Shown: positions 17,559 to 26,396 of the stretch, piece after piece
Numbering within the stretch: position 1 is the first letter of the stretch
How the letters are laid out: each line of letters opens with the position of its first letter
From: Actinomyces procaprae
GTDB taxonomy: Bacteria; Actinomycetota; Actinomycetes; Actinomycetales; Actinomycetaceae
Direction of reading: 5' to 3'
Length of the DNA stretch: 64,000 bases
Assembly (NCBI RefSeq): GCF_004798665.1
Contig: NZ_CP039292.1
Location: 2,852,001-2,916,000 of the forward strand
Position numbers and translations under genes: made by a program
The notes under the pieces: model-generated
What the model saw: the letters and a program-made list of their open reading frames with translations, nothing else
Told to the model about the DNA's origin: nothing
The model's database searches: none

Positions 17559-18584
17559 ATGGCCGCCACGCTCCTCGACGTCGCCGCCCTCGCGGGCGTC
17601 TCGCCGAAGACCGTCTCGCGGGTGGTCAACGGCGAGCCGGGGGTCTCCCCCACTACCCGCGAGCGAGTGCTGGACGCCGTGACGCGCGCAGGCTATGCCC
17701 CCAACACCTCCGCACGCTCGCTGCGCACCGGTCGCTCCGGAGCCATCGGGCTGGCGGTGCCGGAGTTGAATCAGCCGTTCTTCGCCGAGATCGCCGACCG
17801 CATTGCCGCCGAGGCGCACCGCCACGACCTGGCGGTGGTGCTCGGGGTGACCGGCGAGCGGGGGCAGGGCGAGGCGGAGTTCCTGGCGGAGCATCCCGAC
17901 CTGGACGGCACCGTCATGTACTGGCAGGGCATGGAACCCGAGCAGATCGCCGCCGCGGCCGCACAGCGCCCGCTGGTGCTTCTCGGGGAGCGGAGACACG
18001 ACGCCGTCGACCGCGTCGCCATGGACAACGAGCGCGGCATTGATCTGGTCGTTTCTCACCTGCAGGCCCTCGGACGCGGCCGCGTCGCCGCGCTGGGCGT
18101 GGCCGCACCGGGCCAGTGGACGCATGCGGCGGGCCTGACCCGCACCGAGGCGTTGCGCACAGCCATGGAGGAGCACGGACTCGACCTCGACGAGCATCGC
18201 CTGGTCGCCTCCACCGAGTGGCGTCCCGTCGACGGCGCCGCCGCCGTGCGAAAGCTGCTGGAGCGCGGCGTCGACTTCGACGCCGTGATCGGCTTCAACG
18301 ATGGGCTCGCGCTCGGCGCGCTCCATGAACTGGCGGCGGCGGGGCTGCGAGTGCCGCAGGACGTGGCCGTCACCGGCATCGACAACCTTGAACTGGCGCG
18401 CTACTCCTCCCCGTCGCTGACCACCGTCTCGCCGAACCTGAGCACATATGCGGCGGACGCCGTTTCACTGCTGCGACGGCGCATAGCCGTCCCGGACACT
18501 CCCGCCCGCACCGTCATCGAGGATGTGACACTGCTGGCCCGGGACTCCACCGTCGGGGGTGAGACGCCGTGGCCGCGCGTGTGA
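17559..18584 (+). CDS. LacI-family repressor, candidate arabinan-oligosaccharide regulator
   Basis: A 341-residue LacI/GalR protein, divergent from abfA. The helix-turn-helix is LLDVAALAGVSPKTVSRVVN, the hinge GYAPNTSARSLRTGRSG, and the sensor ends VTGIDNLELARYSSPSLTTV. There is no clear ribosome site. A TATGCT hexamer 7 nt before the ATG at 17559 suggests a leaderless transcript; an upstream ATG at 17547 is an alternative. It likely represses abfA and, because the same box precedes them, perhaps the GH127 and GH27/GH31 operons. Its stop overlaps the next LacI start by 16 nt. Confidence 0.88.
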   Translation: MAATLLDVAALAGVSPKTVSRVVNGEPGVSPTTRERVLDAVTRAGYAPNTSARSLRTGRSGAIGLAVPELNQPFFAEIADRIAAEAHRHDLAVVLGVTGERGQGEAEFLAEHPDLDGTVMYWQGMEPEQIAAAAAQRPLVLLGERRHDAVDRVAMDNERGIDLVVSHLQALGRGRVAALGVAAPGQWTHAAGLTRTEALRTAMEEHGLDLDEHRLVASTEWRPVDGAAAVRKLLERGVDFDAVIGFNDGLALGALHELAAAGLRVPQDVAVTGIDNLELARYSSPSLTTVSPNLSTYAADAVSLLRRRIAVPDTPARTVIEDVTLLARDSTVGGETPWPRV

Positions 18585-19642
18585 CCATGAGCGATGTCGC
18601 CCGCCGGGCGGGCGTGTCCACCAAGACCGTCTCGAACGTGCTGCGCGGCGCGCCCGGAGCCTCTACCGCTACGCGCCGGCGCGTGCTGGAAGCGGTCACG
18701 GCGCTGGACTATCGGCTCAATCCGAGCGCTTCGGCACTGCGCTCAGGCCGGTGGGGAAGCATCACCTTGGCGATCCCCACCCTGCAGCAGCCGCTGTACG
18801 CCGCACTGGCCCAGGAATTGATGCGTGCCGCCGGCGACACGACCGTGATTCTGGAACTGACGAGCGGTGAGGCGGAGCACGAGCAGGAGATCCTGGCCGG
18901 CTCATGGGCGAGGCGCTCCGATGCCGCGGTGTTGGTGCCCCGGGCGCTGGATCCGGCGTCATTGCTGGCCGGTGAGGCGTCATCCCCCGCACCCCTGGCG
19001 CTCATCGCCGATTCCGGCCCCGTGGGCGTGCCGCGAGTGAGCTGCCCGCTCGATGCCCAGGCGGCGCTGGTCGCCGCCCATCTGCGGTCGCTGGGACGAA
19101 TCCGTCCCGCCGTCGTCGGCGTCGCCAGTGCCGCCGACCGCTGGACGCGCGCCTGCGTGCGAGGCCTACGGGAGTCGGGATTGCGCGTCGACGACGATGC
19201 CGTCCTGCGTGTCGGTTCTCCTGACGGGATGCTCGGCGGAGTCGAGGCGGTGGCACGGTTGGCATACACAGGGCTCCCCGTGGACGCGGTGGTGTGCCAC
19301 AACGATGCGCTGGCCGCGGGCGCCGTAAGCGCGCTACGACGACGCGGTGTACGGGTACCTCTGGAGGTGGCCGTGATCGGCCGCGGGAACACCGACGCCG
19401 CCGCCTTCGCCACCCCAACGCTCACCAGCGTGGACCTGGATCTGCCGGCCATCGCCAGGGGGGCGTTGTCGCTGCTCAGTATCGGAGCGGACGCGACTGT
19501 TAGCGAGGACTCACCCGCATCGGGGCCGCTGGAGCCGCGGCCAGTGGAGACCACCCCGGCGTTGTCGGTGCGTGGGTCCACGGTCGACGACGCCGGGGCG
19601 GCCCCGGGGCGGCGGGGCGAGCCCCACCGCGGACAGGTCTGA
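18569..19642 (+). CDS. LacI-family repressor, second of a tandem pair
   Basis: A 357-residue LacI/GalR protein. The GTG at 18569 overlaps the previous LacI gene by 16 nt, so the two are cotranscribed and coupled. The helix-turn-helix contains AGVSTKTVSNVLRGAPGAS and the hinge is DYRLNPSASALRSGRWGS. Family text is poorer in the C-terminal half: AVIGRGNTDAAAFATPTLTSVDLD instead of the usual GFDD. The last ~40 residues are a Pro/Arg-rich tail not normally present. Its target is unknown. Two adjacent LacI genes may form heterodimers or read different sugars. Confidence 0.85.
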   Translation: MAARVTMSDVARRAGVSTKTVSNVLRGAPGASTATRRRVLEAVTALDYRLNPSASALRSGRWGSITLAIPTLQQPLYAALAQELMRAAGDTTVILELTSGEAEHEQEILAGSWARRSDAAVLVPRALDPASLLAGEASSPAPLALIADSGPVGVPRVSCPLDAQAALVAAHLRSLGRIRPAVVGVASAADRWTRACVRGLRESGLRVDDDAVLRVGSPDGMLGGVEAVARLAYTGLPVDAVVCHNDALAAGAVSALRRRGVRVPLEVAVIGRGNTDAAAFATPTLTSVDLDLPAIARGALSLLSIGADATVSEDSPASGPLEPRPVETTPALSVRGSTVDDAGAAPGRRGEPHRGQV

Positions 19643-19644
19643 TC

Positions 19645-21159
19645 TCAACCCTGGGTGAGGCGGTAGTAGACCTGGTTATTCCGCAGCTCCTGCACGAAGC
19701 CGCGGGTGGTGGTGGAGGAGTCGATGACGGCCAGTTCCATCCGGGCGATCTCGGCCAGGTCCTGCCACATCTCCAGGGTGGTGGCCGTGGTCATGACCGT
19801 GTGGTGGGCGGCGCCGGCCTGCATCCAGCACTCGGTGGAGGTGTAGAAGTCGGGAGCCGGTTCCCATACGGCGCGGGCGACGGGCAGCTTGGGCAGCGGC
19901 TCGTCGGGACCGACGACCTCAACGAGGTTGGCGGTCAGGCGGAACCGCTCACGCATGTCGGACATGGCGACTACGAGTCCGGCGCCGGAGTCGGCGTCGA
20001 AGACCAGGCGCACGGGGTCCTCGCGGTTCCCGATGCCCAGCGGGTGGATCTCCAGGCGGGGCTTGGACTCGGTGAGCGAGGGGCAGACCTCCAGCATGTG
20101 GGCGCCGAGGATCTTCTCCTTGCCGGGCGTCATCTCGTAGCAGTAGTCCTCCATGAGGGAGGCGCCGCCGGGCAGGCCGTAGCCCATGACCTTGGCAGCG
20201 CGCACGAGCAGGGCGGTCTTCCAGTCGCCCTCCGCGCCGAAGCCGTAGCCGTCGGCCATGAGCCTCTGGACGGCCAGGCCCGGCAGCTGACGCAGCCCGC
20301 CGAGGTCCTCGAAGTTGGTGGTGAAGGCGGTGGCACCGCGCTCCTGGAGGAAGCGGCGCATGCCGGCCTCGATGCGAGCACCGTAGCGCAGGGACTCGTG
20401 ACGCTCGCCGCCGGGACGCAGTTCCTCGACGACGTCGTAGGCGTCCAGGTACTCCTCAATGAGGGCATCGATCTCGGCCTCGGTGACGGCGTCGACGACC
20501 TCGACCAGGTCGTTTACGCCCCAGGTGTTCACGCTGGCGCCCAGGCGCAGCTCAGCCTCGGTCTTGTCGCCCTCGGTGACGGCGACGTTGCGCATATTGT
20601 CGCCGAAGCGGACCAGGCGCGTGGCATGCAGGGCGTCCCAGCCGGCGGCGGCGCGGGCCCAGGTGCCGATCTTGGCCTGCGTGGCCGCCTGGGTGGCGTG
20701 CCCGACGACGACCTTGCGGGGCTGGCTCAGGCGGGTCAGGATGTAGCCGAACTCGCGGTCGCCGTGGGCGGCCTGGTTGAGGTTCATGTAGTCCATGTCG
20801 ATGGTGGACCACGGCAGGGACTGCGAGTACTGGGTGTGCAACTGAACCAGGGGCTTGGACAGCGCGTCGATGCCACCGATCCACATCTTGGCCGGGGAGA
20901 AGGTGTGCATCCAGGCAATCACACCGATGCAGGCGTCGTCGGCGTTGGCGGCGAGCATGGCGGTGCGGATGGCGTCGCGGTCCTTCAGGACCGGCTTCCA
21001 GACGATGCGCACCGGAATGGCATCGGCGGCCTCCAGCCAGGCGGCTACCTGTTGGGACTGGTCGGCGACCTGAGCCAGGGTCTCCTCGCCGTACAGGTCC
21101 TGGCTTCCGGTGAGGAACCAGATCTCCTTGCCGTCGAAGGGGTTGGGTAGAGCAGTCAT
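19645..21159 (-). CDS. araA: L-arabinose isomerase
   Basis: A 504-residue cytoplasmic enzyme converting L-arabinose to L-ribulose. The whole sequence matches Ara[17 protein letters not shown] at the start, [11 protein letters not shown] and [25 protein letters not shown] with the metal-binding Glu and His positions, and AGAAHHTVM near the end. Length is normal (about 500). AAAGGAGA precedes the ATG. It lies 117 nt after araD, so the order is araD-araA, without the usual araB. It converges with a LacI gene only 2 nt away. Expression is probably set by the operator before araD. Confidence 0.97.
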   Translation of the reverse strand: MTALPNPFDGKEIWFLTGSQDLYGEETLAQVADQSQQVAAWLEAADAIPVRIVWKPVLKDRDAIRTAMLAANADDACIGVIAWMHTFSPAKMWIGGIDALSKPLVQLHTQYSQSLPWSTIDMDYMNLNQAAHGDREFGYILTRLSQPRKVVVGHATQAATQAKIGTWARAAAGWDALHATRLVRFGDNMRNVAVTEGDKTEAELRLGASVNTWGVNDLVEVVDAVTEAEIDALIEEYLDAYDVVEELRPGGERHESLRYGARIEAGMRRFLQERGATAFTTNFEDLGGLRQLPGLAVQRLMADGYGFGAEGDWKTALLVRAAKVMGYGLPGGASLMEDYCYEMTPGKEKILGAHMLEVCPSLTESKPRLEIHPLGIGNREDPVRLVFDADSGAGLVVAMSDMRERFRLTANLVEVVGPDEPLPKLPVARAVWEPAPDFYTSTECWMQAGAAHHTVMTTATTLEMWQDLAEIARMELAVIDSSTTTRGFVQELRNNQVYYRLTQG

Positions 21160-21276
21160 GAGTCTTCTCCTTTGAATTGCGTTGATAGACAGTAGGTTGA
21201 AAAAGGTTCAGGGGCGGCCCGCACCGTGCCGGGCGGCGACTCGGGGCGGGGCACCGGCTCGGGGCGGACGGGTTGG

Positions 21277-22014
21277 TCAGTGTTGGCCGTAGACGTTCTG
21301 GTAGCGGTCGTTGAGGCGGTCGATCATCCCCTGCTCGATCGGCACCGGCTCACCCCCCTGACGCGCGATATGCACGGTACGCGCCACCTCCTCACACATC
21401 GCCGCGGCCTTCACCGCCGCCCGCGCATCGACCCCGATCGTGAACGGGCCGTGATTCGCCATCAACACCGCCGGCGACCGCGACCCCGACAAGGTCTCCA
21501 CAATCCCCCGCCCAATCGAGTCATCCCCAATCAGGGCAAACGGACCCACCGGAATCTCACCCCCGAACTCATCGGCCATCATCGTCAGCACACACGGCAC
21601 CGGCTCCCGCCGCGCCGCCCAAGCCGTCGCATACGTCGAGTGCGTATGCACCACCCCACCCACATGCCCCATATGCCGGTACACATACGCATGCGCCGCC
21701 GTATCCGACGACGGCGTCAGATTCTCCGGCGTCCCATCCTCGATCTTGTCCCCGTCCAGCGTGCACACCACCATGTTGTCCGCCGCCAGCTCCTCATACG
21801 CCACACCCGACGGCTTAATCACAAACAAGTCCGTCCGCTCCACACTCCCGTCCGGACGAGACACGCTCACCCGCTCAGACACATTCCCAGCCGTCCACAC
21901 CACCAGACCCCACCGAATCAACTCCCCATGCAAACGCGCCACCCGCTCACGCGCACCAGCCACCGCCTCACGCACACCATCATCCAAATCAGCCAACACA
22001 ATCCGCTCAGTCAT
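21277..22014 (-). CDS. araD: L-ribulose-5-phosphate 4-epimerase
   Basis: A 245-residue class II aldolase-fold, metal-dependent enzyme making D-xylulose-5-phosphate from L-ribulose-5-phosphate. Motifs seen are TAGNVSERV, IKPSGVAYEELAADNMV, the zinc ligands HTHSTYATAWAA, and NHGPFTIG. It is the first gene of the araD-araA unit. Codon use is odd: the 5' half uses many T- and G-ending codons (TTG, GAT, GGT, GTG), unlike the C-ending codons of its neighbours. This hints at a recombined or imported segment. The kinase step (araB) is not encoded next to it. Confidence 0.95.
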   Translation of the reverse strand: MTERIVLADLDDGVREAVAGARERVARLHGELIRWGLVVWTAGNVSERVSVSRPDGSVERTDLFVIKPSGVAYEELAADNMVVCTLDGDKIEDGTPENLTPSSDTAAHAYVYRHMGHVGGVVHTHSTYATAWAARREPVPCVLTMMADEFGGEIPVGPFALIGDDSIGRGIVETLSGSRSPAVLMANHGPFTIGVDARAAVKAAAMCEEVARTVHIARQGGEPVPIEQGMIDRLNDRYQNVYGQH

Positions 22015-22085
22015 GTTCTTCTCCTACTTGTTCGTCGGGTGGATCGGGGTCGACGGCGCCGTTCGGCACCGTTGCCGCAGCCCTA

Positions 22086-22114
22086 ATTGTGAACGCTCAC
22101 ATCGACGTCGTCAA
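22086..22114 (-). promoter_or_regulatory. araD promoter with TGTGAACGCTCACA operator in the spacer
   Basis: On the minus strand, TTGACG (22114-22109) and CACAAT (22091-22086) are 17 bp apart. The near-perfect palindrome TGTGAACGCTCACA (22088-22101) lies in the spacer and abuts the -10, as in the chvE promoter at 8033-8061. Both are probably controlled by one LacI protein. Confidence 0.65.
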
Positions 22115-22473
22115 CCCCCTGTCCAATCGACATCCCCCAACCCGCCTCCGCTATGACGCCCCCACCGCCCCAGTCATCCACTCCACCCCTTTCCTTGCAT
22201 GAATCGAGCGAACCTCTGCCGACCGACACCTCACGCCCAAGGTTCGGCGAACCACAAGCAGTCTCAACAGACACACGTCGGGGCACTTCCACAAAACCAG
22301 CCCGAAGGCGATTATCACACATCAAGCCTGCACGCAAGGTACGCAAGGCTGAAGCCACCGCAACGATCTCCGCCATACGGGCGAGGACTATCTCAGCCAA
22401 AAGATGTATATGTCAGCGGAGACATAGTAGTTAGGATTGACTCGCCAAATCAGATACAGGATCGGAGATCTGC
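22115..22473. other. Intergenic region of lower GC between araD and the exported-protein pair
   Basis: About 360 bp without a supported gene. GC content falls toward the right. A hairpin-capable inverted repeat, TATGTC-6 nt-GACATA (22409-22426), lies about 50 bp before the next start codon and could be an operator or part of a promoter. I see no convincing -35/-10 pair. Confidence 0.5.
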
Positions 22474-23190
22474 ATGATGCAACGACGCTCAGCGACGACT
22501 CTATTCACCACGATTGCGGGCAGCGTCGCCCTATCAGTGATCCCGGCACCCGCTTCGGCGTCATCCCACATTATGCCCACTGAAACACAACCAACTCCAG
22601 ACATCCCCGGCCTGCTCGCAGAGATCAGCAACAACCTCGCCTCGAAGGGGCAGTCCATCGAAGGAGTACTCAGAAGCTATGGATACGAGAGTGCCGCAGC
22701 GGAGTATGAGGAAGGCGCCCCACACGCAACCTCCCGACTGGACGCTCCGAACGCGACCAGTTCCGCCAGAACGAGAAAGGCCCTTCGCGTTGCAGTGGCC
22801 GGAATCGGGGCAAGTTTCCTATCAGCCGGATACAAGCTGTCAGCAGAACTGGCTCTTCACGGGCTAAACCTAAAGCGAGGAGGGACCACACGCATACCCA
22901 AAAACGGGGGCATCGCCGCACAGACGCAACTCGTCAAAAGACTGCGATCATCCAAGTCCCGGCGCGGCAGCGCCGCATTCGAGAAGACCGGTGGAACAGT
23001 TGGCTACGATCTATACTATTCAATCCACCGCTTCTCCTGGGTGCGAGTAGGCACGAGAATCAACATTAGAGATGTATACGACTTCAGCGCCAACGACTAT
23101 GCGGGCCTACAGCAGAAAGTCATCAAGGTAATGCTAGCCGCTCAACAGACGCGCGCCATTTACCCATTCAATGTTAGAATAACCGTATGA
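22474..23190 (+). CDS. Exported protein of unknown function
   Basis: A 238-residue protein with a clear Sec signal peptide (basic MMQRR, hydrophobic TIAGSVALSVI, cleavage site near APASAS). The mature part is basic in the middle (KRLRSSKSRRG). It has a small aromatic C-terminal region (VGYDLYYSIHRFSWVRVGTR) that suggests a beta-rich globular domain. I recognise no family. Codons contain far more A and T than neighbouring genes, so recent acquisition is likely. Its stop codon overlaps the next gene's start (ATGA). Either ATG of the initial pair could be used. Confidence 0.7.
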   Translation: MMQRRSATTLFTTIAGSVALSVIPAPASASSHIMPTETQPTPDIPGLLAEISNNLASKGQSIEGVLRSYGYESAAAEYEEGAPHATSRLDAPNATSSARTRKALRVAVAGIGASFLSAGYKLSAELALHGLNLKRGGTTRIPKNGGIAAQTQLVKRLRSSKSRRGSAAFEKTGGTVGYDLYYSIHRFSWVRVGTRINIRDVYDFSANDYAGLQQKVIKVMLAAQQTRAIYPFNVRITV

Positions 23191-23720
23191 TCGGGAACTC
23201 CTCGTCTGCGTGCAAGCTGACGACCAAGGCTGCACTCACGCTCATGGCGGTGATCATCATCACTCCCGCGCTAATAGTGGGTGCAATATCATTGACCATC
23301 GCTCATGCCGGCGCGCCTCTGGCGGGCGCTTTAGCTTCCGAAGAGGCTGGAAACAACGATTTGGACTGGCAGTTGGAAGCACTCGAAAGCAATTGGGGAG
23401 TGACGGTACCTGATTCTGTCGTCCTGCAGGAGTACCACGAGTCGGAGGTCGGTCCGCACGGTGAGCATGATGCGGTGTATGTGCTGCATGCCGCCGAGGT
23501 CGAGGGCACCTGGCTCGATCCGGAGTTCACCTCCCCATCGCCGCACCGCGTGAACCTTATTGGGAGGATCGCGGAAAGTGCGGGCGCCACCGATATCGTC
23601 GACGACGCCTCGGCCCTCAGTTGCGCCGTCGTCAAAGGGAACGATGTGTATCGGAGCCTAACGGCATGTCGTATGCCCGGCATCGATGCTGGACTCCTGC
23701 TTCTGGAGCGCATCACGTAA
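23187..23720 (+). CDS. Exported or membrane-anchored protein of unknown function
   Basis: A 177-residue protein with an N-terminal membrane segment (about residues 14-42, ALTLMAVIIITPALIVGAI) that is either an uncleaved anchor or a long signal. The outside domain is acidic (DLDWQLEALESNWGVTVPD) and has two Cys residues (LSCAVV, TACRMP) that could form a disulfide. It overlaps the preceding exported-protein gene by 4 nt, so the two form a coupled pair. No family recognised. The pair could be a secreted factor and its membrane partner, but nothing in the sequence proves it. Confidence 0.65.
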   Translation: MIGNSSSACKLTTKAALTLMAVIIITPALIVGAISLTIAHAGAPLAGALASEEAGNNDLDWQLEALESNWGVTVPDSVVLQEYHESEVGPHGEHDAVYVLHAAEVEGTWLDPEFTSPSPHRVNLIGRIAESAGATDIVDDASALSCAVVKGNDVYRSLTACRMPGIDAGLLLLERIT

Positions 23721-23741
23721 CGACCATGGCCTTGAGTTGCG

Positions 23742-24482
23742 TCAACGCTCCGCCAGCGCCCGAATGGCGGCGTCGATGTCGACGTCGTCGGCCGCTTCGA
23801 CCGGCACTGCCGAATCGGGCAGCGGGAGGACGCCGGAGTGCCAGTACAGCCAGGCCACGCACCAGGCGGGCAGGGCCACACCGAAGACGGGGACCAGCCC
23901 GGGAGACGCGCGCCACAGGCCCAGCCATCCCGCCGCGACGGCGAGCGCCACCAGCGATTGCGCCGGGCGCGACAGTGCCAGCACCACCACCAGCTTGGCC
24001 ACCCGCGGCAGGGGCTCGTCGAAATGAACCGCCACCGGCCAGACGATCAGCGTAACCGCCGCCCACAGAACGCTGAGCACCACCACGAGCCCGGAAAGCC
24101 AGGGAGTGACCTCGCCGATGCCGCCGCGCAGCACCAGCCGGTCCAGGCCCAACACCTCCCAACCTGCGAGCACCACCGCGCCGATCGCCTGCGCGTGCCA
24201 GAACTCTGTCCGCCACACCCGCCAGAACTCCCGCCACAGGCCGGGCCGCTCGGCAACAACGAGGTTGCCCGCCTCCAGGGCCTGATTGAGCAGGTCCCGC
24301 CGAATGACGGCGTTGAGAGCCATAGTCGCCGGTGCCGCACCGAGAATGACCCCGCCGGCGACCACGCCCAGCAGCCAGACCAGGTGCAGGACGAACAGGC
24401 GTCCTACTAGCTCGCCGATGCGTACGTGCCACCCCACGAGGGCGGGCATAAGGCGCCCCCGTGGGGCGGGCCGGCCACTCAT
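23742..24482 (-). CDS. YesL-like (DUF624) membrane protein
   Basis: A 246-residue polytopic membrane protein resembling the YesL/DUF624 family. These are commonly encoded beside LplABC/YtcQ-type oligosaccharide importers, and their exact function is unsettled. The N-terminal IGELVGRLFVLHLVWLLGVVAGGVILGAAPATMAL is characteristic. About five membrane helices are visible, with a DEPLPR loop. It overlaps the preceding permease gene by 4 nt (ATGA), so it is the last gene of the GH127/transporter operon. Confidence 0.75.
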   Translation of the reverse strand: MSGRPAPRGRLMPALVGWHVRIGELVGRLFVLHLVWLLGVVAGGVILGAAPATMALNAVIRRDLLNQALEAGNLVVAERPGLWREFWRVWRTEFWHAQAIGAVVLAGWEVLGLDRLVLRGGIGEVTPWLSGLVVVLSVLWAAVTLIVWPVAVHFDEPLPRVAKLVVVLALSRPAQSLVALAVAAGWLGLWRASPGLVPVFGVALPAWCVAWLYWHSGVLPLPDSAVPVEAADDVDIDAAIRALAER

Positions 24483-25429
24483 CCCTTCACCGCTCCGATC
24501 AGCACACCCTTCTCGAAGTACTTCTGCAGGAAGGGATATACGACGATGACGGGCAGGGTAGACACCACGATCACCCCATACTTGATCTGGTCGGCGTATC
24601 GCTGCGCGTAAGCGCCTCCCGACCCGCCGCCACCGCCGGCCCCGCCGGAGAAGGCCTGGTTGGACAGCAGGATGTCTCGCAGGACGATCTGCAGCGGCTG
24701 CTTGGCGTAGTCACGGACGAAGATGAGCCCGGTGAAGAAGTCATTCCAGTGCTGCACCAGGTAGTACAGCCCGATCACCGAGATGATTGCCTTCGACAGC
24801 GGCAGCGCGATGGTGCCGAAGAACCTGAAGTAGTCCGCGCCGTCAAGCGTCGCCGCCTCGTAGAGCTCCTCGGGTAGGGAGTTTTCGAAGAAGGAACGGG
24901 CGATGATCAGGTTGTAGACGTTGACCGCCGAAGGCAGGATGAACACCAGCCAGTTGTCCAGCAGCCCAAGGTCCTTGTAGAGCAGATACGTTGGAATGAG
25001 CCCGCCGCTGAAGAACATGGTGAAGGCGAAGAACAGCATGAGCGGGCGCCGCGGTCGGAACTCCCTGCGCGACAGCGCGAAGGCCGCGGGCAGTGTGACC
25101 GCCAGGTTCAAGGCCGTACCCACCGCCGTGTACACGATCGTGTTACGGTACCCGGTCCAGATACGCGCGTCGCCGAGTATCTGTTCGTACCCGAACAGGC
25201 TCAGGCGTTTGGGAAGCAAGACGACTTGTCCGGTGGCCACGGCACCCGAGTCACTGATGGACGCGATCAGGACGAAGTAGATCGGATACAGGGTCGCGAA
25301 CACTACAAGCGCGCATGCCAGCAGCACGCCGAGGTCGAACAGCCTCTCCCCCGACGACCAGCGCCGACGCCGAGAGTGAGGTCGCCGTGCCCTGCGGGAT
25401 CGACCCGATGAGAGCGATGTGGTGGTCAT
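24479..25429 (-). CDS. ABC transporter permease, LplC/YtcP type
   Basis: A 316-residue CUT1 permease of the LplC subtype. The ATG at 25429 (MTTTSLSSG) has GGAGGAG upstream. The N-terminal tail is Arg-rich. Membrane segments start at LGVLLACALVVFATLYPIYF. The EAA loop is YEAATLDGADYFRFFGTIALPL, and the end FEKGVLIGAVKG is typical. An insertion of Gly residues (SGGAGGGGGSGG) sits in a loop before the last membrane segment. It works with the LplB- and LplA-like partners encoded upstream. Confidence 0.9.
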   Translation of the reverse strand: MTTTSLSSGRSRRARRPHSRRRRWSSGERLFDLGVLLACALVVFATLYPIYFVLIASISDSGAVATGQVVLLPKRLSLFGYEQILGDARIWTGYRNTIVYTAVGTALNLAVTLPAAFALSRREFRPRRPLMLFFAFTMFFSGGLIPTYLLYKDLGLLDNWLVFILPSAVNVYNLIIARSFFENSLPEELYEAATLDGADYFRFFGTIALPLSKAIISVIGLYYLVQHWNDFFTGLIFVRDYAKQPLQIVLRDILLSNQAFSGGAGGGGGSGGAYAQRYADQIKYGVIVVSTLPVIVVYPFLQKYFEKGVLIGAVKG

Positions 25430-25442
25430 GTCTCCTCCTTCG

Positions 25443-26396
25443 TCACCACAGGCTCGTATCCGACACCCGCTTCGCGATGCGGTTGGCAAGCACGAGGAAG
25501 GTGAAGTTGATGAGCGTGTTGAACAGGCCGATGGCAGTCGAGTAGCTGAATTGGCTGCTGAGAATGCCGATCTTGTAGGTGTAGGTCGAGATGACCTCGG
25601 AGATCGGCAGGTTCAGGGTGTTCTGCATCAGGAACACCTTTTCGAAGCCGGTGTTGAGTACGTTGCCCATGTTGAGAATGAGCAGGATGATCATCGTGGG
25701 CACGAGGGCCGGTATATCCACGTGGCGTATGAGTTGCCACCGGTTGGCGCCGTCGATTCGGGCGGCCTCGTAAAGCTGGGTGTTGACCCCCGCGAGCGCT
25801 GCCAGATAGATGATCGAGTTCCATCCGGCGTGCTGCCAGATGTCAGACAGGACATAGACCGGGACGAAGCTGCCCGTGTCTCCCAGGAAGTTGGTGCCGG
25901 AAATACCAATGGACGCCAGTAGCCGTGTAAGCAGGCCGTCGCTGGGAGACAGGAACACCTGCAGCATGCCCACGATCACCACCACGGAGATGAAGTGAGG
26001 CAGATACGTGATGGTCTGGACCCAGCGCTTGATGCGCGAGCGCACCAACTGGTTGATTAACAGCGCGAGGATGATCGGTGCGATGAATCCCAGCACAAGC
26101 GTGGTTATCGAGATCAGCACGGTGTTGCGCATCAGGGTGGCGAACATCGGGGAATCGAAGAACTGCTGGAAATACTTCAACCCCACGAACCTGCCGCCGG
26201 TCAGGCCGGCAGTGAAGTCGAATTCCCGAAAGGCCAGCTGAATGCCGTACATGGGAACGTAGGCGAAGACCAGAACGAAGGCGGTGGCCGGCAGTACCAT
26301 GGCCCACAGCTGCCAATAGCGTTTGAGGTGTCTCGCCAGGCCATGCCCGGAACGTCCCGCCGGGGCGCCGGCGCGTTTCACTACTGCGGTACTCAT
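25443..26396 (-). CDS. ABC transporter permease, LplB/YteP type
   Basis: A 317-residue CUT1 permease of the LplB subtype. The ATG at 26396 overlaps the binding-protein stop codon (ATGA). The segment YWQLWAMVLPATAFVLVFAYVPMYGIQLAFREFD is the family N-terminus. The EAA loop is YEAARIDGANRWQLIRHVDIPAL. Members of this subtype carry pectin- or xylan-derived oligosaccharides. The GH127 neighbour points to beta-L-arabinofuranosides here. Confidence 0.92.
   Translation of the reverse strand: MSTAVVKRAGAPAGRSGHGLARHLKRYWQLWAMVLPATAFVLVFAYVPMYGIQLAFREFDFTAGLTGGRFVGLKYFQQFFDSPMFATLMRNTVLISITTLVLGFIAPIILALLINQLVRSRIKRWVQTITYLPHFISVVVIVGMLQVFLSPSDGLLTRLLASIGISGTNFLGDTGSFVPVYVLSDIWQHAGWNSIIYLAALAGVNTQLYEAARIDGANRWQLIRHVDIPALVPTMIILLILNMGNVLNTGFEKVFLMQNTLNLPISEVISTYTYKIGILSSQFSYSTAIGLFNTLINFTFLVLANRIAKRVSDTSLW

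Noticed and set aside
19801..21150. 449-codon open frame on the plus strand
   Set aside because: It lies opposite araA, which is unmistakable. The translation is Gly/Val/Asp-rich without motifs, a typical high-GC shadow.
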